DNA of 64,000 nt from Camillea tinctor (GCA_022578605.1 MU394052.1:434001-498000), one strand, 5' to 3'. Shown: positions 35,450 to 49,825, counted from the stretch's first letter. A program made the numbers and translations. The notes: a model not told the origin generated them from the sequence alone.

Positions 35450-36855
35450 TTAGGCCACAGCGCTGAAGATCTCTTGTGCAGTCCGCTTGATGATACCACC
35501 AGTCACTGGCAGGCTTGTGCAGTGCTGGAGGTACAAATCAACTTCACGAGCGGCTTGCCGACCTTCGTTAATACCCCTAGATCCTAGTATTAGTATATGG
35601 TCAAAGGTATCTTAGAAGAGCTGAAACTTACCAAACAATCAGGGACTGGCCACGGCGGCAGTCACCAGCAGCGAAGATACCCTCAACGTTGGTTGCATAA
35701 GATCCAGCAGGTGTCTTAACGTTCTTGCGGGCATCCTTCTCGATCTCTTCACCAAAGATACGAGCCTCTGGGCCAAGGAAACCCATGGATAGAAGCACTA
35801 GGTCGGCCGGGAAGAACTGCTTGGTATCCTCGAGTTTCTTCATGTCCCAGCCACCACTGGCAGACTTGGTCCATTCGACGCGGATGGTGTTGATACCCTT
35901 GACACGTCCACTTCCGTCATCAACGAATTCCTCGGACATGATGCAGTATTCACGAGGGTCCTTGCCCATGTGCTGTGCTACTTCCGTATGACCGTAGTCG
36001 ACGCGGTAGATCCGGGGCCACTGGGGCCAAGGGTTGTCACGGCCACGCTGAGGGGGAGGTTGCGGCAAGAGCTCAAAGTTGATAACCGACTTCGCGCCGT
36101 GACGGACTGAAGTACCAATACAGTCATTGCCGGTATCTCCACCACCAATGACCACCACGTTCTTATCCTTGGCGGACAGGTAAGCACCGTCAGCTAATTC
36201 AGAATCAAGGAGGGACTTAGTGTTCTTATGCAGGAACTCCATAGCGAAATGAATACCCTCCAGGTGGCGGCCCTTGATAGGAAGGTCTCGAGCAACAGTA
36301 GCTCCAGTAGCAATGACGACAGCATCATTCTGGGCCTTCAGGTCCATCAACTTGACATCCTCGCCAATGGTGACGCCTGTCTTGAATTGCACGCCTTCCG
36401 CAGCCATAAAGTCGGTTCTTCGCTTCACGATGCGCTTGTCGAGCTTCATATTGGGAATACCATACATGAGAAGACCACCAGGGCGGTCAGCACGCTCGTA
36501 CACCGTGACACTATGTCCAGCTCGGTTCAGCTGGTCGGCGCAAGCAAGACCAGCAGGACCTGAACCAATAATAGCAATCTTCTTGCCAGTCCGAATTTTG
36601 GGGGGCTGAGGGACCATCCATCCCATCTCGAATCCACGGTCGATGATAGCACATTCGATAGACTTGATACCAACAGGGTCTTCGTTAATGCCAAGCACGC
36701 AAGCACCTTCGCAAGGGGCCGGACAGACACGGCCAGTGAACTCGGGGAAGTTGTTGGTCATAAGCAGTCGGTTGAGGGCATCACGCCACTGGTTCTGGAA
36801 TACTAGCTCGTTCCACTTGGGAATGATGTTGGAGATAGGGCAACCAGTCTCAGAT

Positions 36856-36887
<32 letters not shown>

Positions 36888-39800
36888 GGCAGACTGGTAC
36901 TTCAGTTCATCCTCATCCAGGCGTTGAGACAGCTCTGCCCAATCCTTAGTTCTAGTCTTGGCACTGCGGTACTTCTCTGATCGTCGCTTGTACTTCATGA
37001 AGCCCTTAGTCTTGTCGAGGACGAGAGCACGCTTCTTCTCGGCGGCGTTATCGCCGACGGTTTCTTCAATATCCTGAAGCTTAGCTGATTTCTCCTCTTT
37101 CTTTGGCTGAACGCCAGACACAGCGGGAAGGTTGTATTCAGCACGCTTAGCCTCTTCGGCCTTGGCGGCTTCCTCTTGGAGAACACGCTTGTAGTCGACT
37201 GGGAGAACCTTGACAAATCGTGGTAGCGCTCTGTTAAAGTCTACTAGGATACGAGCAGCCAATTCCGAGCCAGTGTAGTGGTGATGATCCTCAATCAAGC
37301 CGCGGACGAAGGCAATCTCAGTGGGGTCCTCAATCGGGGAAGCTTCGACCATCTCCGTATTGAGCTTGGACAAGAAGTCACGGTGGATGTCAAGAACGTA
37401 GGCGATACCACCAGACATACCAGCAGCAAAGTTACGGCCAGTGCTGCCTAAGATGATGACACGACCGCCAGTCATGTACTCGCAACCATGGTCACCAACA
37501 CCTTCAACAACAGCAGTGGCACCCGAGTTACGTACGGCAAATCGCTCGGCAGCAACACCACGGAAGAAACAGGTACCCTGGGTGGCACCATACAAACAAA
37601 CATTGCCAATCAGGATATTCTCTTCGGCCTTGAAAACGGCAGAGCGGGGAGGATAAACGATGAGCCGACCTCCAGAGAGACCCTTACCAACGTAGTCGTT
37701 GGCATCACCTTCCAGCTCGAGAGTGACACCTGGAGCAAGGAAAGCGCCAAAAGACTGGCCAGCAGAACCCTTAATATTGACATGAACAGTATCCGTTGGT
37801 AGACCGGCCTCTCCATAACGCTTAGAGATCTGGTAGGACAAGGATGTGCCCATCGCACGATCGGTGTTGACAATATCACACTCGATACGAGACGGGAGAC
37901 CCTTGTCAAGAGTCAGCTCGGCTTCGGAGATCAACTTATTATCCAAGCGGACGTAAAGACGGTGATCCTGCTTCCGCACGTTGAAGGTAGCCACACCAGG
38001 CCGGAGTTTATGGGCGGGGGTTAAGATAAGCGACAAGTCGATGTTGGCAGTCTTGTTTGTACGGAGATCGTCTCGGACCTTGAGGCACTCAACATGCCCA
38101 ACCATTTCGTTGATGGTTCGGAAACCAAGCTCAGCCATGATGGCTCTTAGCTCATTGGCAACGTAGTAGAAGAAGTTGATGACGTGTTCCGGGGTACCCG
38201 TGAACTTCTTACGAAGCTCTGGGTCTTGTGTAGCGATGCCGACGGGGCACGTATTCAAGTGGCACTTCCTCATCATGATACATCCCATGGCAATCAGGGG
38301 AGTAGTGGCAAAACCCCACTCCTCGGCACCCAACAGACAGGCAATAGCGACATCACGTCCGGTTCGGAGCTGTCCGTCAGTCTGTACGACGACACGGCCA
38401 CGGAGATCGTTCAGGACAAGCGTCTGGTGGGTCTCGGCAAGACCGAGTTCCCAAGGAAGACCGGCATATTTGATACCAGTCCATCTCGAGGCACCGGTAC
38501 CACCGTCGTGGCCGGAAATAAGAATATGGTCGGCCTTGGCCTTAGCGACACCAGAAGCGACAATACCGACACCGGTCTCCGAGACAAGCTTGACGGACAC
38601 GCGAGATCGAGGGCTAGAGCACTTCAGATCATAAATAAGTTGTTTGAGATCTTCGATAGAGTAGATATCGTGGTGGGGAGGGGGGGAGATAAGACCGACA
38701 CCAGGAGTCGAGTGACGAGTTCGCGCGATTGACTTCGAGACCTTGTGTCCCGGCAACTCACCACCCTCACCCGGCTTGGCGCCCTGCGCCATCTTGATCT
38801 GGAGCTCATCAGAATCGGCAAGATAGGCGGAAGTAACACCGAATCGACCCGAAGCCACCTGCTTAATGGCAGATCTCATGGTGTCGCCATTTGGCATCAC
38901 CTGGGATCGCTCGGGATCCTCACCACCCTCACCAGTGTTTGACTTTCCGCCCATACGGTTCATGGCGACCGCCAGGGTAGAGTGGGACTCCATGGAAATG
39001 GAACCGTAAGACATGGCACCAGTGCAGAATCGGCGAACGATCTCAGTCCAAGGTTCGACTTGGTCAATAGGGATAGGATTGCTCTCCTCAAACTTGAAGT
39101 CAAGCATGCCACGAAGAGTACAAGCTTTGATCTGCTCATACTCGGAACGTGAGTAAGCTTCATATGACTTGTCATTCTTGGTTCGGACGGCATCCTGAAT
39201 ATTGGCAATCGAGGTAGGGTCATTGATATGGGCCTCGCCACCGTCACGCCAGTGATACTCGCCGGACTCCGGCAGACCAGGGACAGCCACAGTGTATCGA
39301 GAGGGGTAGCCACGTTCATGGAACCGGAAGGCATCTTCTGCGATGAGTTCAAAGGTGAGACCCTTGATACGAGACGCAGTGCCCTTGAAACATCTCTCTA
39401 CCACCTCATCGTCAACGCCTAGTGCCTCGAAAATCTGGGCACCCTTATAACTGGCCAGGGTCGAGATACCCATCTTGCTCATGACCTTGAGGATACCGCC
39501 ATCGCAAGAGTGCTTGTAGTTGGCAATAAGAGCTTCGTCAGAGAGCTTCTTCCGGATGAGGCCCTCTCGGTTAAGCTTCAGAATGCACTCCATAGCAAGA
39601 TAGGGGTTGACAGCATCAGCTCCATAACCGAGCAGCACACACATATGATGGACTTCACGAGCCTCGGCCGTCTCGAGCACAATAGCTGCCATGGATCGCC
39701 ACTTGTTAGCAACTAGGTGGTGATGAACCATAGCCGATGCTAGTAGCGTAGACACGGGTACCCGGTCCGCGGACGTCTTGCGGTCAGAGAGGACAATTAT

Positions 39801-42133
39801 TCTGTCTCTAGCCTCGATGGCCGCTGTAGCCTCATTGCAAATGAAGTCGAGATGCTTCATGTATCCAGCAACACCATCAGATTTCGGGAATGTTAGATCA
39901 ATAGTCTTTACAGTCCAATCGGGGTGAATCTTGGACATGTGGACCAAACTGTTGAACTCTGGGATGGAGAGGATCGGGCTTGGAAGGAGCAATCGACCAC
40001 ATTGGGAGGAATCCATCTCAAGCAGGTTACCTTGCGGACCCACGTAGCACTCTAGCGACATAACTATTGATTCTCTGATCGGGTCGATAGGAGGGTTCGT
40101 GACTTGAGCAAATAGTTGACGGAAGTACTCATATAGGAGCCGTGGTGCTTGGGAAAGGCAAGCCAGAGGAGCATCGTTACCCATGGAACCCAGGGCCTCC
40201 TTTTCGTCAGAAGCCATGGGTGCAAGCAGCAGGGAAACCTGTTCGTGGGTGTAACCAAAGGCTAGCAATTGGGGATCTTGCTGGAGAAGGGTGGCATCTG
40301 GCTTGGGGGTAATATCGACGGTCTTGTCTTGGGATATTTGGTTCAAGACATTGGGTAGAGAGACGAGCTCGTTGTCAATCCAAGAGCGAAAGTCATTGCG
40401 GCTCGAAACAGCTGCCTTGAGCTCGGTGTCATCAATAAGGCGACCTGCTTGCGTGTCGACAAGCAACATGCGACCGGGCTGAAGACGTCCCTTCTGGATA
40501 ACTCTCTCGGGCTCTACGTGGATAGTACCAACTTCAGAGGCGCAGATGATACGGTCATCATCCATAATGTAGTAACGACAAGGTCGGAGACCGTTACGGT
40601 CTAGGTTGGCACCACAAAATCGACCATCAGCAAAAGTGAACAGAGCAGGACCATCCCACGGCTCCATCTGGCAAGCAGCCCATTCATAGAATGCAGCTTT
40701 CTTGGGGTCCATGGCAGTGTTGCCCTGCCATGCTTCGGGAACCATGAGCATCACAGCTTCGGGTAAAGATAGAACACCGTTTATTGTAAGAAGTTCCAGG
40801 ACATTGTCGAAAGCAGCCGAATCCGAACCGCCTTCTTCGACGATAGGGTAGAGATGCTCTAGCTCATCACCAAAAATGTCAGACTGCATGACACCCTCCC
40901 GGGCACGCATCCAATTCTTATTACCACGCAGTGTGTTGATTTCACCTAAATAAGAAAAAAATACCTGTTAGATCTAGGGATTCGTTGGTGGTTCTTCAAA
41001 GGCATGCTACATACCGTTGTGAGCAGCCCACCGCAGCGGCTGAGCCCGATCCCATGATGGGAAAGTGTTGGTGGAAAAACGAGAGTGGACCAGGGCAAAG
41101 TGAGCCTGGTAGTCTGCATTAACCAGGTCATGGTAGTACTGGTAAACTTGGCTAGGAGCAAGCTGTCCCTTATAAACAATGTTCTTGTTCGATAGGGAAC
41201 ATAGGTAAAACCAATTCTGCAAGCCGATAGAGTGGGTGGCACGCTTTCGAAGTACATACAACTGTCTTTCGAACAGTCTGTCATCGAATTTCTCTGGGTC
41301 CGTCATTTCAGGAGCATTTCCAGAGCCATACGCGGAAGCGAGGACCACAAACGGTTGTAGGATAATGGGTTCGCGCGAGGCGGCAGCAGGACCAAGGAGA
41401 GTTGAGTCTACAGGAGGCTCTCGCCAGCCCAAAACTCTCAATCCCAGCGTCTCGGCAATATCTTCCAACTGCCGCTTCGACTCCTGCAGCGTCTCCTCGT
41501 CAGGCTTAAAGAAAAGATTTCCCACAGCATATTGTCCCGGGGGCGGCAGTTTAATGCCTTCCTCCTTTTCAAAGTTCTTGATGAAAAATCTGTGGGGGAT
41601 CGACGTCATCACACCTGCACCATCACCGTCCCGAGCATCTGAGCCTACTGCTCCACGATGGGTCATGTTACAAAGGAGGTTTCGTGCTACTCAAGAGTTA
41701 GCTGTTTGGATAGATTACACATATGTGTAAGGATATGCATAAGTCTGTGACATACCATCGCTAACGATTTTGTGGCTCGCTACACCTTTGATATGGCTGT
41801 GTAGAAGAAATGGAAATCAGTCCTCTTATCTCTTACTCTTGTTTTTTTTTCCGGTTTTTTTTTTCAGGATCACTGATCATGGGGATAAACATACCAAGCA
41901 AAACCAACACCGCAAGCATCCTTCTCCAAGCTCGGATCATACAATCCTCTATAGGATACTGTCAGTGCTACCAATGTTATTAGTTGGGGGTAATTGGTAT
42001 GAGCCTACTGCTTCACCGGGAGGGCACCAGCCCAAGAGTCATTGTTCTCGGTCTGATATTGATAAGGGTGGTAGGCATCAGCCTCGGAATCGATTTGGGA
42101 TTGTCTGTCGTCGAAATCGGCAGGAAGGCCCAT
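35450..42133 (-). CDS. glt1: NADH-dependent glutamate synthase (GOGAT), single chain
   Basis: It converts glutamine plus 2-oxoglutarate to two glutamates using NADH, as the nitrogen-assimilation partner of glutamine synthetase. Six exons (42133-42009, 41948-41895, 41796-41756, 41686-41015, 40945-35632, 35576-35450) join in phase to give 2110 residues, normal for fungal GOGAT. The glutaminase domain's nucleophile is the Cys of ACGVGF at residue 54, preceded by a propeptide of 53 residues as in yeast Glt1. The central synthase domain has the 3Fe-4S cysteines (CIMMRKCHLNTC, about 1185). The C-terminal GltD-like part shows CMDCGVPFC and CPAPCEGAC clusters (from about 1650), an FAD-binding GSGPAG (about 1755) and a dinucleotide-binding GGGDTG (about 1900). 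The two small exons (54 and 41 nt) are fixed by matching GLYDP, CGVGF and HIKG-VASHKI across splices. Confidence 0.98.
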
Positions 42134-45100
42134 GTCAGGCAAGCGAATGGTTTCCTGATCGACTTGGTAGGGGATTTGCGAGGGAGGAAGTCGGCGTCTC
42201 AGAAAATAATCTGCAGATGCAACGACTGGCGGCAGTTTGTATGGGAAAAGAAACAGGAAAGGAAGAAGGGGAGCAGCTGACGCCGCTCAAATGTCAGGCC
42301 TAGATGACAGGAAATTGTTAGTTCTGAGAAACCCCGGTCGGCAATTGCATGCAATGAAAGAGATACAGGTCAAAGTAGGAAGAAATGGTCCAATGGGGAG
42401 GTCCAAGAATTTGGTGTGAGTTAGTTGATGCCCAGTTGGTAGGTGGTGTTGTATAGAAAGTGTGTGGGTGAGTGTGAGTGTGTGTGGTAGGTTTTGGTAG
42501 TAGTTTTGGTAGAAGGTTTTTGGTGATTGGAATGCGGGGTGATGCATCCGCACCCAATTTAAAGCCAGAGCTAGAATCTCTTTTTTTTCTTTTTTCTCTT
42601 TCCTTCTCTATTGCCCTCCTTGTGTCCTTCCTTCCTCCTTTTTCTTTTTTCTCCCCTCTTTTCCGTGTGTGCCTTCCCTTGAGTTTCTGATCTGTGACCT
42701 CAAGGTTTCTTTCTTTCTCTTGATAAGAAAAGGTGGGGCTCTTGCATGTGATGGCTGAAGTCTATCTGCGATTGTCTTTTGGTATTTCTCTTGTGAAAGC
42801 ATATCTTCATAATTAACTTCCCAACTCCAACAACTCTCCCTAGTCGGAAGCGATAACGGAGCTGTTCGGTCTGTTTGCCATGACAACAATCGCTTTCAAT
42901 CATGCCCCTGGACAAGACAGCACAAGATACCAAGCTGCATAAGATAGAATAGAGGGATAGTTTATGGTTTGGTCGAACCATGTGCAAGCGCATAAGTCGA
43001 ACTGGGGCGTGGGGTTCAGATAATGACGACAGCCAATTGCAGGCTCCATAAACGGAACCATGCGGCTAACGATCTAGGATCTGATAGGCCGGCCATCGTG
43101 CATATGATGTATTCCTTCATGTCCCTCGCTGCTTGTCCCGTCCAACCGGCCGAGACATAAACCCAATTTGCCTCTGTCCTCCTGGAAAATACAGACAGGG
43201 TTGCTGCATTTGGGAGGAACCGACTGCACGATACCACGATACCAAGGTCCCAGGGTCCAGGGCCATTTTTGACGATGCTTGAGCATCTTCACGATTCGAT
43301 CTGTCCAGTCTTTGCCTGCACTTATGTGTATGTGCAAGTCTTGCCAAGCAACCTCCCCCGCTTCTGGCTTAAAAGGCAAAAGGCATTACATGACATAAAA
43401 AGATGGAAAGGGAAAAAATAATCAAGTAAATCAAAAACCAGAAACCAGAAATCCAAAAATGAAAATTAGGTTAGACTTACAGAATAGTACTATAAACAAC
43501 TCTCTGTTGATGATCCTTATAGAAAGGGTGGCTTCTCTTCAACTCTCGTTTTATTCTTCTTAAAAATTGTTCAAAATATTGTTCTCAGAAGCTGGGTATT
43601 TCGTGAGAGGGTCTGGCAAAGAGAAGGAAAAGGGAAGAAGGAAGAGACGCAAGTCAAGAGAGGGGTGGCAAGAGTCTAGCTTTTATGGATGGATTAAGAG
43701 TACAGTAGATGAGCCAAGCCGGTCAGAGTAGCAAGTCTTTCCCAGGCGTCTATCCGATGGAAGGGAGATGGGTAAAATGAAAAAAAAATTAATGAAGAAT
43801 ATTGGCGCTATGGTGGTGTAGCAGATCGGCCTCCTCCACCACTTCCAGCCCTTAATTAGAAGTGCATACCTTACGCAGCACACCAGGAAGTCTTGAAGTG
43901 GGGGAGGGGTGAGGGGGGGGAAATGGCCGAGAGACGGACGACAATCTTGTCATCGAGCATGGTACGAGCCTACATACTACATACACAGAGCACATACATA
44001 CGCATACACACATCTGTCCGAGAGGCAGACAGCTCATACCTGACGGACCCTTGCACCTGTTTGTGTCTATTGGTTTGGACTAAGGTAGGTTAGTCAACGG
44101 CTAGTCGACTTGGTGACGTTACCGGAGCTCAGATCGCTCTCTGTCTATGTTGCTAGCAAGTTGCTGAGGATTAACAAATCCGATTTTCTGATTGGTCTAC
44201 ACCGACAAGGTCTAGGTCATTGGCGGTTGCTGGTGGTTTTGTTACTCGGCTCTCTGTCAGTTCTTCCCAACACCATCCCGTAGAAGCAAGGAAGATGGTA
44301 GAAAATAGCGCGCAAGTCAGACTTTGGGGCAAATGCATAGACATGACACATTCAAGTCATCTCCGCCAATGAATACAACTACCGTCCCTGCGTGAATATG
44401 ACAGAGGGTTAAGAATAAGATACTCCGACACTCCATACAAGGTAGACTATGCTTACCGAGGCAATGACGTGAGTTGATAGACATGCTGGGTATCTCTCTA
44501 AGTATATGCCACCGTATAAGATGACGAGCAAGACAACAGGCGGGATTTCAGGAATTTAGTAATTCACAATTGATTGTACCTACCTAGACCCAAGTATATT
44601 CATATTGCCGGGATATTATAAACATGTCTCCCCCATACTATGTGGGGTGGGCTTTAATAGTAAGAGTATCCGAGTCATTTGCGTTCTTACGGAAATCTTA
44701 TAGGAAACCTCAGACATCTGACGAGGCTGTTGACCGGTGAAGGTTTACACCTTGCGGTTCGCCTATCCCACCCTCTCCACTCTCTTTCTCTTGGTTATTC
44801 TGAGGCATCACTTCGCTTCTTTTTCTCTTAAACAACCGAAGGGGGTGGAATACCTATCCTAACCGGGCAAGTAATGTGATCCGTGGACGCTGCGCAAGTG
44901 TTGTAAGCAGATCTACCCTTTCATCAAAAAGCAGCCTTACATGCCGCGTAAAGCGTATGTGCAACCCTAGGTGTAAGTGAATTTGGGGGGTCTCTTGAAA
45001 CTAATCCTAACTTGAGCCTCAACCAACCACAATCTCTCAGACAAATGATGACCTTGTCTTTTGTCCGCAAGAGGAAATCCGGCATCTTGGGGAAATCAAT

Positions 45101-48100
45101 GCCCAAAGTCGAGGAAAACGGGGGTCTTGAATTAAGTTTCGCAAATCAATTCTAGTAAGCTGCCGTTCATCGGAGGAGTATTTTTCTCTTAGAAACATCA
45201 TAACCGCCAAATACGGGCCTATAGAAACTTCCCCATAGGCAATTGTCGAGAAAGGCCATTTTGAAAGAACGTACCCCACACGACCGTGCATATCCCGACA
45301 GCAGGGGGCTAACAAGGATACGTCCCTTTTCTGTACAGTCCATTGAAGCACGGTGGCGCAGGTGGTCTAGGGACCAAACGAAAAGAGGAGTTGAGCCATC
45401 GAGCTAAAAAAGAAGCTCATCCTCGTAGCTGCGAGGTTGCGACATACGTCCAATCAACGCAAGACCATTGCAACCCGGAACCAAGCCAGCACATGGTCCG
45501 ATGTCGCCTCCCGGTCGCTGCAGGGCACTTAGGTAGGTAGTAGCCTCAAATGTTACAGTACTAGGATCTATCTGATGAGCCCGAGATATCGACGAGGGTG
45601 GCAAGCGGGTCTTGCGTGGTGGTGAAATCCGCGGTAGCGTGGGGTTCATCTGGTCTGAGAAATACGAAGACGACAACTCCGTGTGGTGATGGTTATGAAT
45701 CAGAGTGAAGGAGTGATCAGAAACTCGAGATAGATTCCTAAGCACGTAACGCAAGTCGTAGGCGAGATGCGGGATTGTTGAAAATATATGCCGCATTTAC
45801 CCAGAATTCAAAATCAAGGACATGTACCTACACTACTTGATCAATGCGTGTGCGTTCTGGAAGCTGACGCACATCTTGCACTTGCCTTGTGTCACTAAAT
45901 CCATCCGAAGTGATGATTGTCTCTCGAGGGATCGCCACTGAAACTTGCTAATATCTGATCACGCTTCTACCGCCTACACGAATGTTGTAGTGGTGAGGGG
46001 TTAACAACACCAATCTCGTGACATCTCTCTCTCTCTTTCGAGTGCTCAATAGCTAGAAAGGATTGCCCGGCCGAAAGAGTGTCCGGAGTTATACGTGGGC
46101 ATGCCATATTAAGAAGAACTACCTAGTAGTATGTGCCCCCAAGGCAAGGGTAGCCAATAGCAAGGGGTTCTAGGCCCAACTGAATGTTTTCGCGTCCATT
46201 TCCCTGGGGACTTGGGCTGCAAGGCAACCTGCATTCGATAGAATAAGGCGACAGGGTTACAGAGCCGGGGGATATAGGCCTTGGTGGTGTTCCTCTAACC
46301 CCGTGACCTCATGCATCTTTGTAAGAGACAGGACGAAGCTGTCAATAAAAGAATCGACACCAGCAAACTGCATCGGCAACCAATCATGATGTCCGATGAA
46401 GGAGATAAGATCTATTTCCTTGGACAAGACAGTATACGATAGGGATCCGGTATACGCAATACTGGAGTTAGCAAGCTCAGCACCCATGATAGACAGGAAT
46501 GCATTCAATTCGGACGAAACTAACTTAGTAAGGTATACTCACTTCGGAGAGAATACCTCCAGGCGCGGGCACCAACGCTCGTGCAAAACATAGACTACCT
46601 ATGCTGCATTACTACATGGTTGATGTCGTTACCGCCGACCACTACGAAGAGTGCCTTGTCCTGGCATGTGGTAATACTTAGCTGTAACCGATTCGGATAT
46701 AGGAAGTAGTGTAAAGCTTCTGATGCTGACCTCTTTTCCTATGTAGATTACCTGATTTATAACAAGTAAGCCGGCATTGACTCAAAGGAACCTACCTAGC
46801 CTACATAGGTACATTGTACACCTTAGCATCCAAATCCATCTCTCGCAATGCTTGGCGAGATGCACCAGATCTGTTTTAATTTACAATGCTGCAGTGTTCC
46901 AGTGCTGACGAGAAAGCCGCTTCAATGGAGGGGCTTAGGGGACCCGGGAACGAAGGAGGGTTAGGGTTAAGCGAAATCGGCCGTCTGGTATAGGGTCTCA
47001 GGGACCAGAGGAACCGAAATCCTTGGACCGATCATCGCTAGCGGGCAGATGGAGAGCGGAGCGGGCTCAAAGGAATTGGTGGAAAAGATTGGCTTGGCTG
47101 CCAACTTCCCACGATGACCTAGACCTCTTTTCGGAGAAGACCGCCATCGTAGAGACGAGCAAATTTTCACACAACATATCCCGAAACATTCCGAAAGAAG
47201 CAGGGGGGTATGATCGCTAGCGTAGAGTCGCATGCTTCGCCGAACGCGGGAGACACAGGCAAGACAGTCAGACAGACACAGAATACGTCCGTATGCTGGC
47301 TACAGTGTGTGAGGTACCAGCAGATTAGGTTAGGTCTTCTTTCTTTCTTTTGTCCCTTTTCCTACAACACACACCGCTCGGCTGCAAATAAGATGTTTCG
47401 GTGGTAATTTTAAAAACCCGGGCTCCGTCCAAGGCGTCGAGGGCGTTCTCATTACTTGATGGAAACAGAGGAAAGGCTGTTAAACCCCCATGATTTGACT
47501 ACGCGGCTGCGATTTCGCCCATGCGAGAGGAATGAGTAAATGAGTTGGCAACCCGAAAACGAACAACACATAATAGTAATATCTGTAGTTAATTGAATCA
47601 ATTGAATCCTCTCCGAAACCGCAGATGGACGGAGAAACGACCATCAAGTCGTGTGAAGAATTTCCTGTTAAGAAGAGGGGGGGTTTTTCTGGCGGGTACG
47701 GAGTATATACCCAACATAACTAACATAACTAAGATATTGATCCAAAACTGCAGCATGCTGGACATCAGCATGTGAAGGACAGATCAGTTGTAATAAATAC
47801 TGTACTGGCAGTATTATACCATTAAGGAAGAATATGCAGATGTTAAAAAAAAGAAAAAAGAAAAAAGAAAAAAGAACGTAATAGCAATTGGAAAATTTAG
47901 ATCCCAATGCAATAAATGATAGTTGATGATGGTTCCTCCGTCACATGTCTGACTCTGGTAGTAGATCTTAGTGTCTGGGTTGTAAGAGGACCCCGCATCT
48001 GTTTCTTTTTTATTATCAACATCATGCACTACAAAACAAAATAGAAAAATAAAAATAAAAAAGGTCCCCTGCAGCCTTACATACTACAGCCGCAAAATAG

Positions 48101-48634
48101 CTTTTGTGACAGGCATTAAGTTCGTTTGTGTTACTTAACATAAAATTGGTTTCCCTGTAGGAGCAACGTATCATGAAGCTGGAATTTGTCAATGGCGGGC
48201 ATCACGATCAACCCGTGGTGGTGAGGGGATTACCTATCTAATCTACGTAGTGCACACTAATAAAATAGAGTTTTCTAAGGTGGAGTTAGGAGTCAAGCAT
48301 TACCTAAGGCTACCTAAAGGGCTCTGAAATTTTTTATGCAAATGCATAAGAGAGATTCTACTCTATACTCCGTACAATGGTACGAAGTATACTAGCCTAC
48401 TCTGTACCTACAGATCAATTGCATGCAGGAACCAAGGTCCACTGCTACGTACCTAACTACGTAGGTTTCGAGGCGCGTCATAACCTTAGCATCGGTGTAC
48501 TCTCTCTCTAAAACTAACACTAAGAAACGAAACAAAATAAAACAAAATAATCCAGCACAAGGCAATCAACAACATTCACTATACTCCTGCTAAAGCAGAA
48601 TATACTGCTTCTGGCTCAACTCTCTGGGATCACG
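42134..48634. other. Gene-poor 6.5 kb region
   Basis: This includes the GLT1 promoter (CT-rich near 42570-42720) and then mixed-composition DNA without a gene I can name. On the minus strand 43074-43379 and a series of frames between 44924 and 46508 have protein-like composition but lack good starts and consistent splice joins, so they may be decayed genes or chance. TACCTA-type motifs recur near 46790-46815 and 48390-48470. Poly-A and AAAAG runs sit near 47845-47875. No rRNA, tRNA or transposon hallmarks were seen. Confidence 0.5.
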
Positions 48635-49825
48635 ATGTTGTCCCTCCTGCCCGACCTCACACCACGCGATGTGCGCCAACCCACCAACCCCCAACCATCT
48701 ATCCCTGTCCTCTAGCTAACACCACATAAACCCTAGTCACACTCGCTCTGGTACACCTCCTCGCGCAACCCCCTCTCCACGCCTAGCTCGCACGACGCCG
48801 CCGCAGCGCCGTTCCTCCACCCGCACGAAGCGGCCTCGCCGCTGGGGGCCAACAACCCGCACCAGCGGCGGGGGACGCACCTCGTGGAGCGGTCGCCGCT
48901 GGCGCGGCTGCGCGCCGACGAGCAGACGCTGGACCGGCGGCGGCAGAACATCGTCAACTTCGGCAGCACGTGGCTGAAGCCGCCGGGGGTGCCCAAGACG
49001 CTGCACCAGCTGCGCGAGGAGCGCCGCGAGGCCGAGGAGCACCAGGAGGCCCTGCGGCGCGAGCAGCTCGCGCAGGAGCTCGCCGAGGCCGAGGCCGCCG
49101 GCGGCGGCGGCGGTGTGGGAGCCGGCGACGTGGATGCCCTGCTCGACGAGGCCCATGCCGGCGGTGACGACGACGGTATGGACGACGTGCAGCTGGACGG
49201 GGCGCGGGATCTGGATGACGATATACCCGAGGCGGACGCGGACTTCGGGCTCGATGGGGATGAGGACGAAGAAGACGACGACGAGGATGACGAGGATGAG
49301 GACGGGGACGGGGAGGAGGACGACGAGGATGAGGATATGGAGCAGAGGGCGGCGCGCACGCAGCAGCAGCTGATGGCGCAGCGGATGCGGCAGGCGGACG
49401 ACGCGTTCCGGGAGAACGTAGCTCGCGGTCGAGACAGCACCGGCTTTTACGGGGTGGACGAGGAGGTCGACGACGAGGACCAGGCCCAGATGATCGAGGA
49501 GGAGGACCTCGTCGGCCATGGCGGTGATGGCGGGGACATGGACATGGACGCCGACCTCGACGACGATATTCCCGAGGCCGCGAGCGCGGGCTACGAGCAC
49601 ACGGACACGGAGGCAGAGCTCAGCAGCGAGGATGAGGATGGTCAGGGCGACATGAGCTTTGCGACACATGCGTCTAGGTTCAGACACAGTCTGGCACGAA
49701 GCGACGTGACGAGAAACAGCATCGCTATTAGCGATATCCTCTCTCGTGACGGGAGCAGCTTCCTCGATAGCAGCCCACAGCTACAGCGGCGTATGAGTGG
49801 CCATGGTCGCCGTGGTCGAGGCTAG
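48635..49825 (+). CDS. apc15: Anaphase-promoting complex subunit 15-like protein
   Basis: APC15 is a small subunit of the APC/C ubiquitin ligase that helps turn over the mitotic checkpoint complex. Exon 1 (48635-48670) encodes only MLSLLPDLTPRD. After a 66-bp intron with a non-canonical GTGCGC donor, exon 2 (48737-49825) continues SHSLWYTSSRNP. The signature region RRRQNIVNFGSTWLKPPGV is followed by KTLHQLREERREAEEHQEAL, typical of fungal Apc15-family proteins. The 374-residue protein then has a long Asp/Glu-rich tract, a short helical segment (QQQLMAQRMRQ), FYGVDEEV, and an Arg/Gly C-terminus. The GC-rich, GCG/CGC-heavy coding sequence contrasts with its AT-rich flanks. Starting inside exon 2 would lose the SLWYTSSRNP motif, so the two-exon model is preferred. 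Confidence 0.85.

Noticed and set aside
43016..43379. Three overlapping minus-strand frames with protein-like composition
   Set aside because: The longest has no ATG start (it would need TTG directly after a stop), no splice signals rescue it, and no family is recognised.
46955..46975. TTAGGGTTA string suggesting an interstitial telomere
   Set aside because: Fewer than two full repeats; expected by chance at this size.
48733..49687. Long Ser- or Val/Leu-rich antisense frames over APC15
   Set aside because: Mirror of the Asp/Glu and GC-rich coding of APC15; no domains.
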